This document shows, piece after piece, positions 23,472 through 32,222 of a stretch of 36,751 nucleotides of DNA. Both the position numbers and the translations under genes were made by a program. The DNA lies in assembly GCA_028281925.1 (NCBI GenBank), contig JANQIX010000096.1:1-36751 (forward strand). Reading direction: 5' to 3'. This stretch comes from Alphaproteobacteria bacterium. GTDB taxonomy: Bacteria; Pseudomonadota; Alphaproteobacteria; DSM-16000; Inquilinaceae. The notes beneath the pieces are model-generated. The model saw only the letters and a list, made by a program, of their open reading frames with translations, was not told the origin of the DNA and searched no databases. Position 1 is the stretch's first letter. Every line of letters starts with the position of its first letter.

Positions 23472-23840
23472 TACGCTATCTCCGCCAAAACTCATGAGTT
23501 TTTGTCACCGGCGAAAACGACCGTTTTTGGCACCGAGATCAAGCAGGTCAGACAGATCGAACGGTCCGCAGTGGGTTACGAGCGCCAGAACACAGACTGG
23601 TCGAAGCTGAGTGTATAGCTGTCGATGTCAGAGGAAGGCGCCCGATCGACCTCTCCGGGCCGAAGGCAGACTGTCCGCCAGGGCAAGGCTGACATGGAGC
23701 TTCGGGTCATTCTCGGTCGCGGGGCATTGAGATCGGCATTTCCTGTTACGGAGTCGAACCGGTCCTTCTCTGCCGTGCCCGAAATGCTGCTTGGCGGCGT
23801 GTCTCGAGCCCAGAGACGGGCACCGAAACTTCACCACGCG
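23472..23840. other. Intergenic region after the AT-rich gene
   Basis: Apart from the repeat pair at 23484-23535, the 369 bp hold no supported gene. Frames at 23625-23888 (plus) and 23628-23837 (minus) lack ribosome sites and known motifs. GTCTC...GAGAC near 23807-23823 is a short hairpin of unclear meaning. Confidence 0.4.
23484..23535. repeat. Two imperfect tandem units, each with an inverted repeat
   Basis: Just after the AT-rich gene, AAAACTCATGAGTTTT (23487-23502) is a perfect 16-bp palindrome. It is followed by AAAACG-AC-CGTTTT (23514-23527). Each is followed by GTTTTTGKCACCG, so the two form 25-bp-spaced direct repeats (GTTTTTGTCACCG and GTTTTTGGCACCG). GCCAAAA (23484) can also pair with TTTTGGC (23525). 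T runs after each stem would allow an intrinsic terminator for the AT-rich gene. Alternative roles are a repeated operator or a recombination site. Confidence 0.5.
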
Positions 23841-24290
23841 CTATCGGCTGCGGATCTGCAGGGCCTCCGGGGCCGGCTCCAACCCTAGCCTTCGGTAGAA
23901 GCCATCGGCTTCCGGGCGCGAGAGCAACAGCAGCTCTATCTCTTCACCGCCTGCCGTCTCTTTGAACGCCTCCACCAAGGCCCGGCCGATGCCGCGGTGG
24001 CGCCACTGGCCATGCACCGCGATGTCGGCGAGATAGGCGATGGCGGCGAAGTCGCTCCAGCCCCTGGCAACACCCACCAGCCGGCCTTCGCTGCGGGCGG
24101 TGACGATGACGTTGCTGTGGGCGAGCGCGGTTGTCAGCAGGCGCAGCGATGCGTCGTCGCTGGCGGTGGCATAGCCGGCGGCGACGAACAGGTCCAGCAC
24201 CTCCGCCGGGTCGGGGCGTTCGTCAGCGATGGTGACCGAAGGCCCGGCCTCGGCCGGCGCCACGTCAGCCGGTGGCGGCGAAGATGGCAT
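23841..24290 (-). CDS. GNAT-family acetyltransferase, last gene of the T6SS operon
   Basis: A 149-residue N-acetyltransferase. The acetyl-CoA loop is GQWRHRGIGRALVEA (motif A, R-x2-G-x-G/A type), preceded by strand AIAYLADIAV. The C-terminal block is LLLLSRPEADGFYRRLGLEPAPEA, typical of small-molecule or protein acetyltransferases. The first 19 residues (Pro/Ala-rich) may be extra. Its ATG lies 26 bp inside the 3' end of tssG on the same strand, so it should be translated from the T6SS messenger. The substrate is unknown; it could modify a secreted effector or be an unrelated passenger. Confidence 0.88.
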   Translation of the reverse strand: MPSSPPPADVAPAEAGPSVTIADERPDPAEVLDLFVAAGYATASDDASLRLLTTALAHSNVIVTARSEGRLVGVARGWSDFAAIAYLADIAVHGQWRHRGIGRALVEAFKETAGGEEIELLLLSRPEADGFYRRLGLEPAPEALQIRSR

Positions 24291-25359
24291 CGGTGACGTC
24301 GTGGCGGAAGGGCTCAGACTTCAGCCAGGTGTTGCAGCCGAGCCGGGGCAGGTAGGGACCCTCGTTCGCCATGGTGCAGCTCGGCACCTCCTCCTTCGCC
24401 AGCGTGAGCTCCACCGTGAAGTCGAGGTCGCTGCCGACATAGAGCTTGGTCAGCTCCACCAGCTCTTTGAAATCCTCGCCGTCGGGCATGAAGCTGGCGA
24501 ACTGGGCATAGGTCAGTGGGCCCAGCGCCAGCGCGAAGTTGCTGGTGACGTCGTAGCTGCGCTCGCCGATCACGGCGTCGACACCCAGCTGGCAGAAGGC
24601 GCCCTTGGGCATCTCGCGGCTGGGCAGGACCGACCGCGAGTCCACCGCAATGGGCAGCCACTGGCCCTGGAACTGGCGCACGCTGACGGGCTGGCCGAAA
24701 TAGTCGCTGAGCAGGTTCTCCAGACCCACGGCCGAGCGCCGGCGCCCGCCGAACAGCCCGGCATAGTGAAACAGCGTCTGGTCGTCGACGGCGAGACGAT
24801 TGCGCAGCCGCCCGGTGGCAAAGCCGATCACCGCCTCAAGAATGCGGCTGACCGGGTCTGAGCCGTCGCCATCCGTTTCCTCATAGGACGGCGCCATGCG
24901 GTACTTGCACCAGGCGCGGTAGAACAGCGAGACGGTGCGGTGGTTGAAGATGTCGAAGAAGCCGCGCAGCGACGGGCTCTTGGCGCGGGCTGCCCGGATC
25001 AGCGTCTCGGTATAGTGCTGGGGCAGCACGCCGCTCGGACCCGTGAGGCCGAGGAAGCTGACGCTCATGGCCGGCGGCAGCGGCCGGCCCGGGGCCCGGC
25101 CCGCTGGCGGCTGGTCGGCAAAGCGCGTTACCGGGGCGGCCGGGAAGCTGAGCGAGGCGGTGGCGGAGAACCGCAGCGGCTCCCGCCGCGGGTCGCCGTC
25201 TTCGCCGATCAGTGACGGGCGGTCGAACCGCTCGTTGCGGGCATGCCGGCGCGCCTCCGTCTCCAGCAGACGCACCGCCTGGAAGAAGTCGAAGCGGTAC
25301 GGCTCCTGCCGCAGACGCTCGATCACAGAAGCGGCTGGTCGCCTGCCCTTGGTGGCCAT
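24265..25359 (-). CDS. tssG: T6SS baseplate protein TssG (ImpH)
   Basis: A 364-residue baseplate subunit that pairs with TssF and TssK and connects the tail sheath to the membrane complex. Family features seen are RLRQEPYRFDFFQAVRLLE near the start, LGLTGPSGVLPQHYTETLI, FFDIFNHRTVSLFYRAWCKYR and the GRRRSAVGLENLLSDYFG segment. Length is normal. Its start lies 37 bp inside the end of tssF and its end overlaps the GNAT gene by 26 bp, both marks of coupled translation. Confidence 0.95.
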   Translation of the reverse strand: MATKGRRPAASVIERLRQEPYRFDFFQAVRLLETEARRHARNERFDRPSLIGEDGDPRREPLRFSATASLSFPAAPVTRFADQPPAGRAPGRPLPPAMSVSFLGLTGPSGVLPQHYTETLIRAARAKSPSLRGFFDIFNHRTVSLFYRAWCKYRMAPSYEETDGDGSDPVSRILEAVIGFATGRLRNRLAVDDQTLFHYAGLFGGRRRSAVGLENLLSDYFGQPVSVRQFQGQWLPIAVDSRSVLPSREMPKGAFCQLGVDAVIGERSYDVTSNFALALGPLTYAQFASFMPDGEDFKELVELTKLYVGSDLDFTVELTLAKEEVPSCTMANEGPYLPRLGCNTWLKSEPFRHDVTDAIFAATG

Positions 25360-27143
25360 CGCTTGAGGATCCCCGGCCGCCCCTTGATCTTGGCGACCAT
25401 CTGCGTGAACGCGTTGATCGAGCCGTAGAGCGCCATGAAGCGCTCCAGCACGGCAGCCAACAGGTAGACGCCGCCGCCGGCAAAGGCTGTGGCGTCGAAC
25501 TCCACCGTCACCTCGAGACCGCGGCAGAAGGCCGTGAAGGCATGGCCGGGCGCCCTGGCAACGGTGCGACGGTGCGACACGCCGGCAACCCCGTCGATGA
25601 TCGCACGGGTTTCCGGAGAGTCGCGAAAATCGTAGAGGCGCAGCACCTCGCGCAGTACATCCGGGCCCAATTCGTCGTCCGCGAGCGACAGGTGGTTCAG
25701 CGTCAGATGCGAGAGGATGCGCCAGCGTGCCCGGTTGCCCGCCGACGGCCGCAGTGTGCCGGTCGGCGCCGTCACGCAGCGGATCGCGGCGATCGCGGCC
25801 GCGCCTTCCGTCAGCTTCAGATGCGGGTGCCCGCCGCCGAACGGCAGCTGGCCCGGCAGGTCGCGGTTGACGCAGGTCGTTTCGATCGACAGGACCCAGT
25901 CGGCGGGCGTAGCGGGGTCGAAGTCCAGGTCCACGATCGAGAGATAGACATCGGTGCCGGGATCGCGCTGCCCCGACACTCGACGCGAGGGGTACCAGAA
26001 GGCTTGCCGGGCCCGCGTGTCCGCCGCGTGCTTGACGTCGTAGAACGGCAGGAACGTCCGCTGTTCGCCGCTTGGTGACGTGGCCCGAACACTGTCGATG
26101 GAATAGACCTCAAGGGCCGCGGGCCGACGGGCATCGGGCACGACGCGGTACTCGAATTCGGTCTGCGTCAGCTCGATCGGCTCGGCCCGCTGGCGGAACA
26201 GGTTCACCAGCGGCGCGCAGCCCAGCAGCAGGTTCTCGGCCCCGAGATTGCGCTCAAGATCGCTGGACCCGCGGTCGAGATAGATGAACACCTCCATCCG
26301 TTCGCCGGCTTCGATCAGCGTCTTGGCGCTGAGGCCCACCAGGTCGAAGAACAGGAACTTCTCCGGGAAGGTGAAGAACTCGGTCAACAGCCGGTAGCCC
26401 GGCAGCGACCGGGCCGGATAGGGCAGCATGCCCTCATCGCCCGCGAACCCGACCGGCTGGATGCAGGTGGGGTCGAGGATCACCGGTTCCGGATCGTTGA
26501 CGCCATCTGCCAGCGCCACCGAAACGACGTTGCAGAACAGCAGCTCGTAGAGCGGATAGACCTGCTGCGGCTGGCCGCTGAGGAAGAACCGCAGGCGGTC
26601 CGGCGCCAGTTGGGTGAAGGTGACGCCGTCGGCGAGGCACTTGAGCGTCAGACGCAGCGAGGCGACGGCCCGGCTGGCGCGCGGGTTCTGCGGCGCGACC
26701 AGCGGCAGCCCGGTCAGCCGGACGGTCTCAAGCCCGATCGGCCACAGGTCGACGGGATAGCATGTACGATAGCGGCAGGGTTCGCCCGCCACCGGTTCGG
26801 TGTCCAGCTCCACCCCCGCCGGCAGCGTGAACGATCCATCCATGTCCGGCGCCGGCTGGAACTGCGCGATCGTCATCGACGGGATCGGCGCCAGGTAGTG
26901 GGGGTAGAGGGTGCCCAACAGGGCGTCGGTCAGCTCCGGGAAGTCGTCATCCAGCTTCAGGCGGATGCGGGCATTGAGATAGGCGAAGGCCTCGATCAGC
27001 CGGGCGACATGCGGATCATCCACCGCGTCGGCCGACAGTCTGAGCCGGCCGGCGACCTTGGGGTTGGCCTCCGCGAACTCGCCTGCCAGCTTCCGCAGAT
27101 AGACGAGTTCCCGGTTATAGTAAGGGAGAAGGTCGTCAACCAT
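25323..27143 (-). CDS. tssF: T6SS baseplate protein TssF (ImpG)
   Basis: The 606-residue TssF begins DLLPYYNRELVYLRKLAGEFA, then PKVAGRLRL and the ARLIEAFAYLNARIRLKLDDDFPELTDALL block that is diagnostic of the family. Later segments include LTEFFTFPEKFLFFDL. It forms the wedge of the T6SS baseplate with TssG and TssE. Its start overlaps the tssE stop by 8 bp. All length and order features match the imp-type operon. Cytoplasmic, no signal sequence. Confidence 0.96.
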   Translation of the reverse strand: MVDDLLPYYNRELVYLRKLAGEFAEANPKVAGRLRLSADAVDDPHVARLIEAFAYLNARIRLKLDDDFPELTDALLGTLYPHYLAPIPSMTIAQFQPAPDMDGSFTLPAGVELDTEPVAGEPCRYRTCYPVDLWPIGLETVRLTGLPLVAPQNPRASRAVASLRLTLKCLADGVTFTQLAPDRLRFFLSGQPQQVYPLYELLFCNVVSVALADGVNDPEPVILDPTCIQPVGFAGDEGMLPYPARSLPGYRLLTEFFTFPEKFLFFDLVGLSAKTLIEAGERMEVFIYLDRGSSDLERNLGAENLLLGCAPLVNLFRQRAEPIELTQTEFEYRVVPDARRPAALEVYSIDSVRATSPSGEQRTFLPFYDVKHAADTRARQAFWYPSRRVSGQRDPGTDVYLSIVDLDFDPATPADWVLSIETTCVNRDLPGQLPFGGGHPHLKLTEGAAAIAAIRCVTAPTGTLRPSAGNRARWRILSHLTLNHLSLADDELGPDVLREVLRLYDFRDSPETRAIIDGVAGVSHRRTVARAPGHAFTAFCRGLEVTVEFDATAFAGGGVYLLAAVLERFMALYGSINAFTQMVAKIKGRPGILKRWPPRAGDQPLL

Positions 27144-27639
27144 CGCGGCGTTCTGACAGGCTGAACGTATTGGTCAGCGGTTCGAGCTGGGAATCGAAGA
27201 CGATCGGCTCCGGTGCCGGCTCCACCCGCATCAGTGCCTCGATGCGGAACCGCATTGTCCGGTCGAGCTGTTCGTCATTCTCATCCTCGATGAGGCTCAC
27301 GCGGACCATGGTGAATCGCGGCTCGAACTCCCGGATCACACGCTCCACCGCGCTGCGGAAATCTTCCCGACGGCCGGAGGCCCCGAGCTCCACGCCCGTG
27401 AAATCGGGAATGCCGTAATTCAGCAACGACCGGTCCAGCTCGGTTAGGCTTCTCGGCCAGGACCGGCAGCGCTGGCGGCCGTTCAAGAGATGCTCCAGAT
27501 CGCGGCGGACCGACTGGCGCAGTTCGCGCAAAGCCTGCGTGCGCGAAAGCGGCGGGTCGCGCTCCAGCTCCGGGTCCATGTCGACCAGCCGGTCGAGCAG
27601 CGACAGCTGGACGCGCTTGTCCGATTCAGCCTTCGCCAT
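27136..27639 (-). CDS. tssE: T6SS baseplate protein TssE (ImpF, gp25-like)
   Basis: A 167-residue protein with the gp25/lysozyme-like baseplate fold. Seen features are SLLDRLVDMDPE at the N-terminus, LRQSVRRDLEHLLNGRQ, the SLLNYGIPDFTGVEL segment and the IREFEPRFTMVRVSL strand. The conserved family residues before LLNYG are present. It initiates sheath polymerisation. It lies 27 bp behind the tagJ gene and overlaps tssF by 8 bp. Confidence 0.93.
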   Translation of the reverse strand: MAKAESDKRVQLSLLDRLVDMDPELERDPPLSRTQALRELRQSVRRDLEHLLNGRQRCRSWPRSLTELDRSLLNYGIPDFTGVELGASGRREDFRSAVERVIREFEPRFTMVRVSLIEDENDEQLDRTMRFRIEALMRVEPAPEPIVFDSQLEPLTNTFSLSERRDG

Positions 27640-27666
27640 TGCGTATCAGCCGACCGGCCCCAGCGC

Positions 27667-28473
27667 TCAGCCCTCCCCCTCGCGCGCGAACACGACATCG
27701 CCGAGCTGGGTGATGGGCACACTGGTATCGCCGATCAGGAAACAGCGCTGCCCGATGCCGCGGACCGGCGCATCCTCGCCGCCGACCCAGTCGGAAATGC
27801 GGCCAAGGCGGGTACGGTCGTCAATTTCGCCGAACGGCGGATAGATGGTCGGCAGGTAGACCTCGCCTTCGGGGCCCTCCTCCACCTCCATATGGACACG
27901 ACGCCACAACAGGTCACGGGGCCGCGCCGGCGGCCGCGTGTCGATGGTCAGGACCCGTTCGGTCGGGATCCAATAGTACTTGCCCGTGCTTGTCAGCACT
28001 TCGAAGACCCCTGCGGTCAGATCATCGATGTCCCGCATGTCGTCGAAGGGCTGGCCGCCATTGGTGCCGGCTACATTCGGCCTCGCCTCTTCCGCCTGCC
28101 CGACAAGGTCGAGTGCCTGAGCCCCCTTGCCGTCGCGCAGTGCAATGGACGCTTCCATCAAAAGCCGCATGGCTGGCGTGGGATCGCCAAGAAACTCCGG
28201 CACGCGGCCTTCGGAAAAGTATTGCTGACGCGCTTGCTCCGCACGGATCAGCTGACGGAACAACGCCAGACCGGCAGCAGCGTCCGGCGCCTGGTCGACG
28301 ATCACGTCCAGCTGCTTGTCGGCGCGCTCAAGATCGCCGGCGAAACTCAGCAGCTCGGCCAGGAAACCGCGCTTGTTCACATCGTTGGGGTGCGACCGGA
28401 CCTCGCCGATCGTCACCTGGATGGCCGCCGCCAGATCGCCGCTGGCGTACAACTCTGCGCCTGTCGCCGTCAT
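27667..28473 (-). CDS. tagJ: T6SS accessory protein TagJ (ImpE)
   Basis: A 268-residue ImpE-family protein. The first 120 residues are helical, TPR-like (AELYASGDLAAAIQVTIGEV, then GFLAELLSFAGDLERADKQLD). The second half has the family-typical FDDMRDIDDLTAGVFEVLTS, YWIPTERVLTID, RPRDLLWRRV and the VYLPTIYPPFGE region. Homologues bind the N-terminus of TssB and help ClpV recognise contracted sheath; ClpV itself is not in this window. It sits between tssC2 (41 bp) and tssE (27 bp). Confidence 0.92.
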   Translation of the reverse strand: MTATGAELYASGDLAAAIQVTIGEVRSHPNDVNKRGFLAELLSFAGDLERADKQLDVIVDQAPDAAAGLALFRQLIRAEQARQQYFSEGRVPEFLGDPTPAMRLLMEASIALRDGKGAQALDLVGQAEEARPNVAGTNGGQPFDDMRDIDDLTAGVFEVLTSTGKYYWIPTERVLTIDTRPPARPRDLLWRRVHMEVEEGPEGEVYLPTIYPPFGEIDDRTRLGRISDWVGGEDAPVRGIGQRCFLIGDTSVPITQLGDVVFAREGEG

Positions 28474-28514
28474 CCTCTCGTCTCCCCTGTTCGTACGTCC
28501 GGGCCTTAAGCGGT

Positions 28515-30053
28515 TCAGCCGGCAGAGGCCGGCAATTCCGTGACCAGTCTAAAGCTCGAAATGATCTGGTCGAGTTGGAAATGCGGCCGCAGGTGGACCG
28601 TGGCCGTATAGCTGCCGGGCGCGCCGGCACGTTCGGTGACTTGCACCTGGGCTTCGCGCAACGGATAGCGCGCCTTCATTTCCGGCCCGGCTTCGTCGCT
28701 GCCCAGCAGGTAGTTCTGCAGCCACCGGCGGATCGCCGTCTGGCATTCCTCGGGGCTCTTGTAGGTGCCCACCCAGTCGCGCGCGATCACCTTGACGTAG
28801 TGGGCGAAACGGGCAACGCACAGCATGTACTGGATCATCGAGGAAAGGCGCGCATTCGCCGTCGCCGCCCTGTCGTTGTAAGCCTTCGGGATCTGGATCG
28901 ACTGATTGCTATAGAAGGCGGAGTAGACCGTGTCTTTGCAATTCATGAGCGGGATGAAGCCATATTCGCTCAAGATCTTTTCCTGGGTTTCGGACACGGA
29001 GACCTCGGTCGAGTACTTCACCGCGGCGCCCAGCCGATCGGTATCGAAACAGTCCACCGGCAGGTCCATGACCAGCCCGCCGCTGATGCTGTCCCGCGCC
29101 GCACCGCGGATGTCGGCGAACCAGCCGTACTCATGGAAGGCACGAACGACCACCGCGCCAAACGCATAGATCGCGTTGCCCCAAAGATATCCGCCGGCGT
29201 CGATGTCGCTGACGTCTTCCTCGAAGCAAAAGCCGTCGACACGGCCGCGGTCTTGGCCATAGGGCAGCCGCATCAACATTTGCGGAAGCACGATGCCCAG
29301 GAAACGAGCATCTTCCGTCTTCTGCAGGCTGCGCCACCGTTCGTATTCCGGGCCGCGGAGCGTGCGCTCGATGTCGATCGGAAGCCCAAGTTCGGCGAAT
29401 GAGTCGAGGCCCAGCATGCCGGCCGTAGCACCGATGATGAACGGACAGAAGGCTGCCGCAGCCACGGCCGAAAGCGCCTTCAACGCAGCCACATCGTCCG
29501 TCGGGCGGCCGGCTGACCGTTTGTGCTGTATCGAGAAATCGGCGAGCATGATGCCGTAGGGCTCGCCGCCCGGCATGCCGAATTCCTGATTGTACACGAG
29601 ATCGAACAGCGCACTCTGGTCGAACTCGATCGCACGCTCCATGTCGCGGCAGATCTCCGCCCACCGGACGCCCAGGATCTTGACCTTGACACCCTTGTCG
29701 GGATCGCACTGTTCGACGAGATAGGCGAGCCCCCGCCACGTGGCCTCAAGCGCCTGCAGGCGCGGATGGTGCAGGATGGCGTTGACCTGAGCGTTCAGCA
29801 GACGGTCGAGCAGCGCGATGTCACGGTCGATGGCGGCCAACAGCGCTTCGCGATCAAGCCGCTGGCGCCAGTCGAGACGGCCGTCGAACCACACGGCCAG
29901 CTTCTCGGCCGGTGTTGAGGCCGCCAACAGCCGTTCGATCACGCCGTGAGCGGGACTGCCCCGCAACCCCTGTGGAACAAGAGGCCGACGGGGAGGGCGT
30001 CCGGCACCCGTATCCGGAAGTCCCGCCTCCCCGTCAACCGTATCGATCGTCAT
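28515..30053 (-). CDS. Second T6SS sheath large-subunit paralogue TssC2 (ImpD)
   Basis: A 512-residue paralogue of TssC. Shared features include the LNAQVNAILHHPRLQALEATWRGL block, YNQEFGMPGGEPYGIMLADF and the C-terminal LPAGS region. The N-terminal 60 residues differ from the neighbouring TssC. Rhizobium and Agrobacterium imp loci carry the same pair in the same order. In Agrobacterium one of the two forms the sheath with TssB, which suggests the second is a modifier or alternative subunit. It follows tssC by 25 bp. Confidence 0.9.
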   Translation of the reverse strand: MTIDTVDGEAGLPDTGAGRPPRRPLVPQGLRGSPAHGVIERLLAASTPAEKLAVWFDGRLDWRQRLDREALLAAIDRDIALLDRLLNAQVNAILHHPRLQALEATWRGLAYLVEQCDPDKGVKVKILGVRWAEICRDMERAIEFDQSALFDLVYNQEFGMPGGEPYGIMLADFSIQHKRSAGRPTDDVAALKALSAVAAAAFCPFIIGATAGMLGLDSFAELGLPIDIERTLRGPEYERWRSLQKTEDARFLGIVLPQMLMRLPYGQDRGRVDGFCFEEDVSDIDAGGYLWGNAIYAFGAVVVRAFHEYGWFADIRGAARDSISGGLVMDLPVDCFDTDRLGAAVKYSTEVSVSETQEKILSEYGFIPLMNCKDTVYSAFYSNQSIQIPKAYNDRAATANARLSSMIQYMLCVARFAHYVKVIARDWVGTYKSPEECQTAIRRWLQNYLLGSDEAGPEMKARYPLREAQVQVTERAGAPGSYTATVHLRPHFQLDQIISSFRLVTELPASAG

Positions 30054-30078
30054 GGGCGAAGATCATCAGGGCGAGTGC

Positions 30079-31572
30079 TCAGACGCCCTGCGGAATCCTC
30101 GCAACCATGCGCATGGAAGTCGTCAGTTCCTCGAACTGCAGCCAAGGCCGCATCCACGCCACCGCATTGTACGATCCGGGGGCGCCGGGGACCTCTTTGA
30201 CCTGCACCTTCGCTTCCGCCAGCGGATACCGGGCCTTGATCTCCTGCCCCGCATTGGGATTGGCGTTGATGTAGTTCTTGATCCACCGGTTCAGCCAGGC
30301 TTCGCAGTCCGAGACTTCCATGAACGAGCCGATCTTGTCGCGCGCCATCACCTTCAGGTAATGGGCGAAACGCGACGTCGCCATGATGTACGGCAGGCGG
30401 GCCGAGATGGCGGCGTTGGCCGTTGCCTCTGGCCGGTCGTACTTCTTCGGCTTCTGCGTCGACTGGGCACCGAAGAAGACGGCGTAGTCGGTGTTCTTGT
30501 AGTGGCAGAGCGGCAGGAACCCGAGCTTCGACAGCTCCGCCTCACGCCGATCGGTGATACCGATCTCCGTCGGGCACTTGCTGTCGGTGTCGCCGTCATC
30601 GCTGGTGAACACATGCGTCGGCAGGTTATCCACCTTGCCGCCGCCTTCCGCACCGCGGATGGCCGTGCACCAGCCGTACTTGGCAAAGGCATCCGTCAGC
30701 TTGGTGCCCATGACATAGGCGGAATTCATCCAGCAGTATTCTTGGTGGTCCATCCCCTTGGCCACGCCGCGCTCGTCGAACCGGCCTTCCTCGTAGTCGA
30801 ATTCCTCGACCGTCGTGGTTTCTTTGCCATAGGGCAGACGCGCCAGAACGCGCGGCATCGTCAACGTGACGAACCGGGAATCCTCGCTGTCCCGGAAGCT
30901 GCGCCACTTGGCATATTCCATGGACTCGAAGATCTTCTCCATGTCGCGCGGCTTCGACAGCTCCGTCATGCTCTCGAACCCGAACATCTTCGGGCTGGCC
31001 GCCGAGATGAACGGCGCGAAAGCCGCCGCCGCCACATTCGAGACGTTGGTCAGCAGTTCGACATCTTCGGGGTGGTTGGTGAACTCGTAGTCTCCGATCA
31101 GCGCACCATAGGGTTCGCCGCCGGGCGTGCCGAACTCGTTCTCGTAGATCTTCTTGAACAGCTGGCTCTGGTCGAACTCGACCGCCTTGCTCAAGTCCTT
31201 ATAGAGCTCACGCTTGCCAACGTTCAGGCAGCGAATCTTCAGCGTCGAGCCCGTTTCGGTATTCATCACCAGGTGATGCATGCCGCGCCAGGAGCCTTCC
31301 AGCTGCTGGAATTTCGGATGGTGCATCACGGCGTTGAGCTGCTTGGAGATCTTCGCGTCGATCGCGGCGATCGCTCTCTGGAAGGTCTGCGCCAGATTCT
31401 TGTCGAAGGTGACCGTCCCCGACAGCGCCTCTTCCGTAAGCGTCTTCAACAGGGCCTGGGCACGATCCGGCTCGGTCTGCTTGGTGGCGCTGATGGCCTG
31501 GTCCAACAGACTGACGGCGGCTTCCTCCGTGGCGGCAGCCCCTTGGGCTTGTTCTTCAGCGCTCGACATCAC
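30079..31572 (-). CDS. tssC: T6SS contractile sheath large subunit TssC (VipB, ImpC)
   Basis: The 497-residue main sheath subunit has LNAVMHHPKFQQLEGSWRGMHHLV, YENEFGTPGGEPYGALIGDYEF, FAPFISAASPKMFGF and ARLPYGKETTTVEEFDYEE, all typical of the family. With TssB it builds the contractile tube cover that drives the Hcp needle. The ATG overlaps the tssB stop by 4 bp (ATGA), fitting equal production of both. Length is normal. Confidence 0.96.
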   Translation of the reverse strand: MMSSAEEQAQGAAATEEAAVSLLDQAISATKQTEPDRAQALLKTLTEEALSGTVTFDKNLAQTFQRAIAAIDAKISKQLNAVMHHPKFQQLEGSWRGMHHLVMNTETGSTLKIRCLNVGKRELYKDLSKAVEFDQSQLFKKIYENEFGTPGGEPYGALIGDYEFTNHPEDVELLTNVSNVAAAAFAPFISAASPKMFGFESMTELSKPRDMEKIFESMEYAKWRSFRDSEDSRFVTLTMPRVLARLPYGKETTTVEEFDYEEGRFDERGVAKGMDHQEYCWMNSAYVMGTKLTDAFAKYGWCTAIRGAEGGGKVDNLPTHVFTSDDGDTDSKCPTEIGITDRREAELSKLGFLPLCHYKNTDYAVFFGAQSTQKPKKYDRPEATANAAISARLPYIMATSRFAHYLKVMARDKIGSFMEVSDCEAWLNRWIKNYINANPNAGQEIKARYPLAEAKVQVKEVPGAPGSYNAVAWMRPWLQFEELTTSMRMVARIPQGV

Positions 31573-32087
31573 TCGGCATCCTTCTTCGGCTCGGCCTCAA
31601 CACCGAGGGACGACGACAGATCCTTCAGATCGTCTTCGCTCTGCAGCACCTTCTCCAGAAGACCCTCGAGTTCTTCGGACCGGTCGACCTTGCTCATGAG
31701 GTCGCGCAGCTCGTTGCGGGTCTCCATCAACTTGCGCAGAGGCTCGACCTGATCCACCACGCGGGCAGGCTCGAAGTCGTCCATGCTGTTGAATTTGAGG
31801 TCGACGGCCATTTCGCTGCCGTCATCGGCCAAGGTATTCTCAACTTTCATGTTCAGACCCGGTGTCATACGGGCCATGACATCATTGAAGTTGTCGCGGT
31901 CGATCTGAATGAACTTGCGATCGCGCATCGGCTTCAAAGGTTGCGTCGGGTCGCCGGAGAAGTCTCCCAAGACCCCGACGACAAAAGGCAACTCGCGTTC
32001 CACCACCGCGCCCTCGGTCTCGACCTCGTAGGTGATGTGGACGCGAGGTTTGCGGACCCGGCTTAGTTTGTCGTGGATACTTGCCAT
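31569..32087 (-). CDS. tssB: T6SS contractile sheath small subunit TssB (VipA, ImpB)
   Basis: A 172-residue small sheath subunit: RVHITYEVETEGAVVERELPFVVGVLGDFSG near the N-terminus is diagnostic, followed by FIQIDRDNFNDVMARMTP and the LKFNSMDDFEPARVVDQV segment. The C-terminal half is a long charged helix ending in an acidic tail. GGGAG eight bases before the ATG is a good Shine-Dalgarno. The 135-bp gap to tssA upstream may carry an extra promoter. Confidence 0.95.
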   Translation of the reverse strand: MASIHDKLSRVRKPRVHITYEVETEGAVVERELPFVVGVLGDFSGDPTQPLKPMRDRKFIQIDRDNFNDVMARMTPGLNMKVENTLADDGSEMAVDLKFNSMDDFEPARVVDQVEPLRKLMETRNELRDLMSKVDRSEELEGLLEKVLQSEDDLKDLSSSLGVEAEPKKDAE

Positions 32088-32222
32088 TGCGTCGTCTCCC
32101 GATCCTCACGGTTCACCGACAATGGCCCGGAAGCCTTCGAGGTGCAAGCATTTCACCGCCGCAGGCATGAAGTTTCACGAAGATTTGCCGCACCTCTGTT
32201 GGTGGTAATAGGGGCGTACTCG

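Noticed and set aside
23625..23888. Small frames on both strands after the AT-rich island
   Set aside because: No ribosome sites and no recognisable protein features; they overlap the GNAT 3' end.
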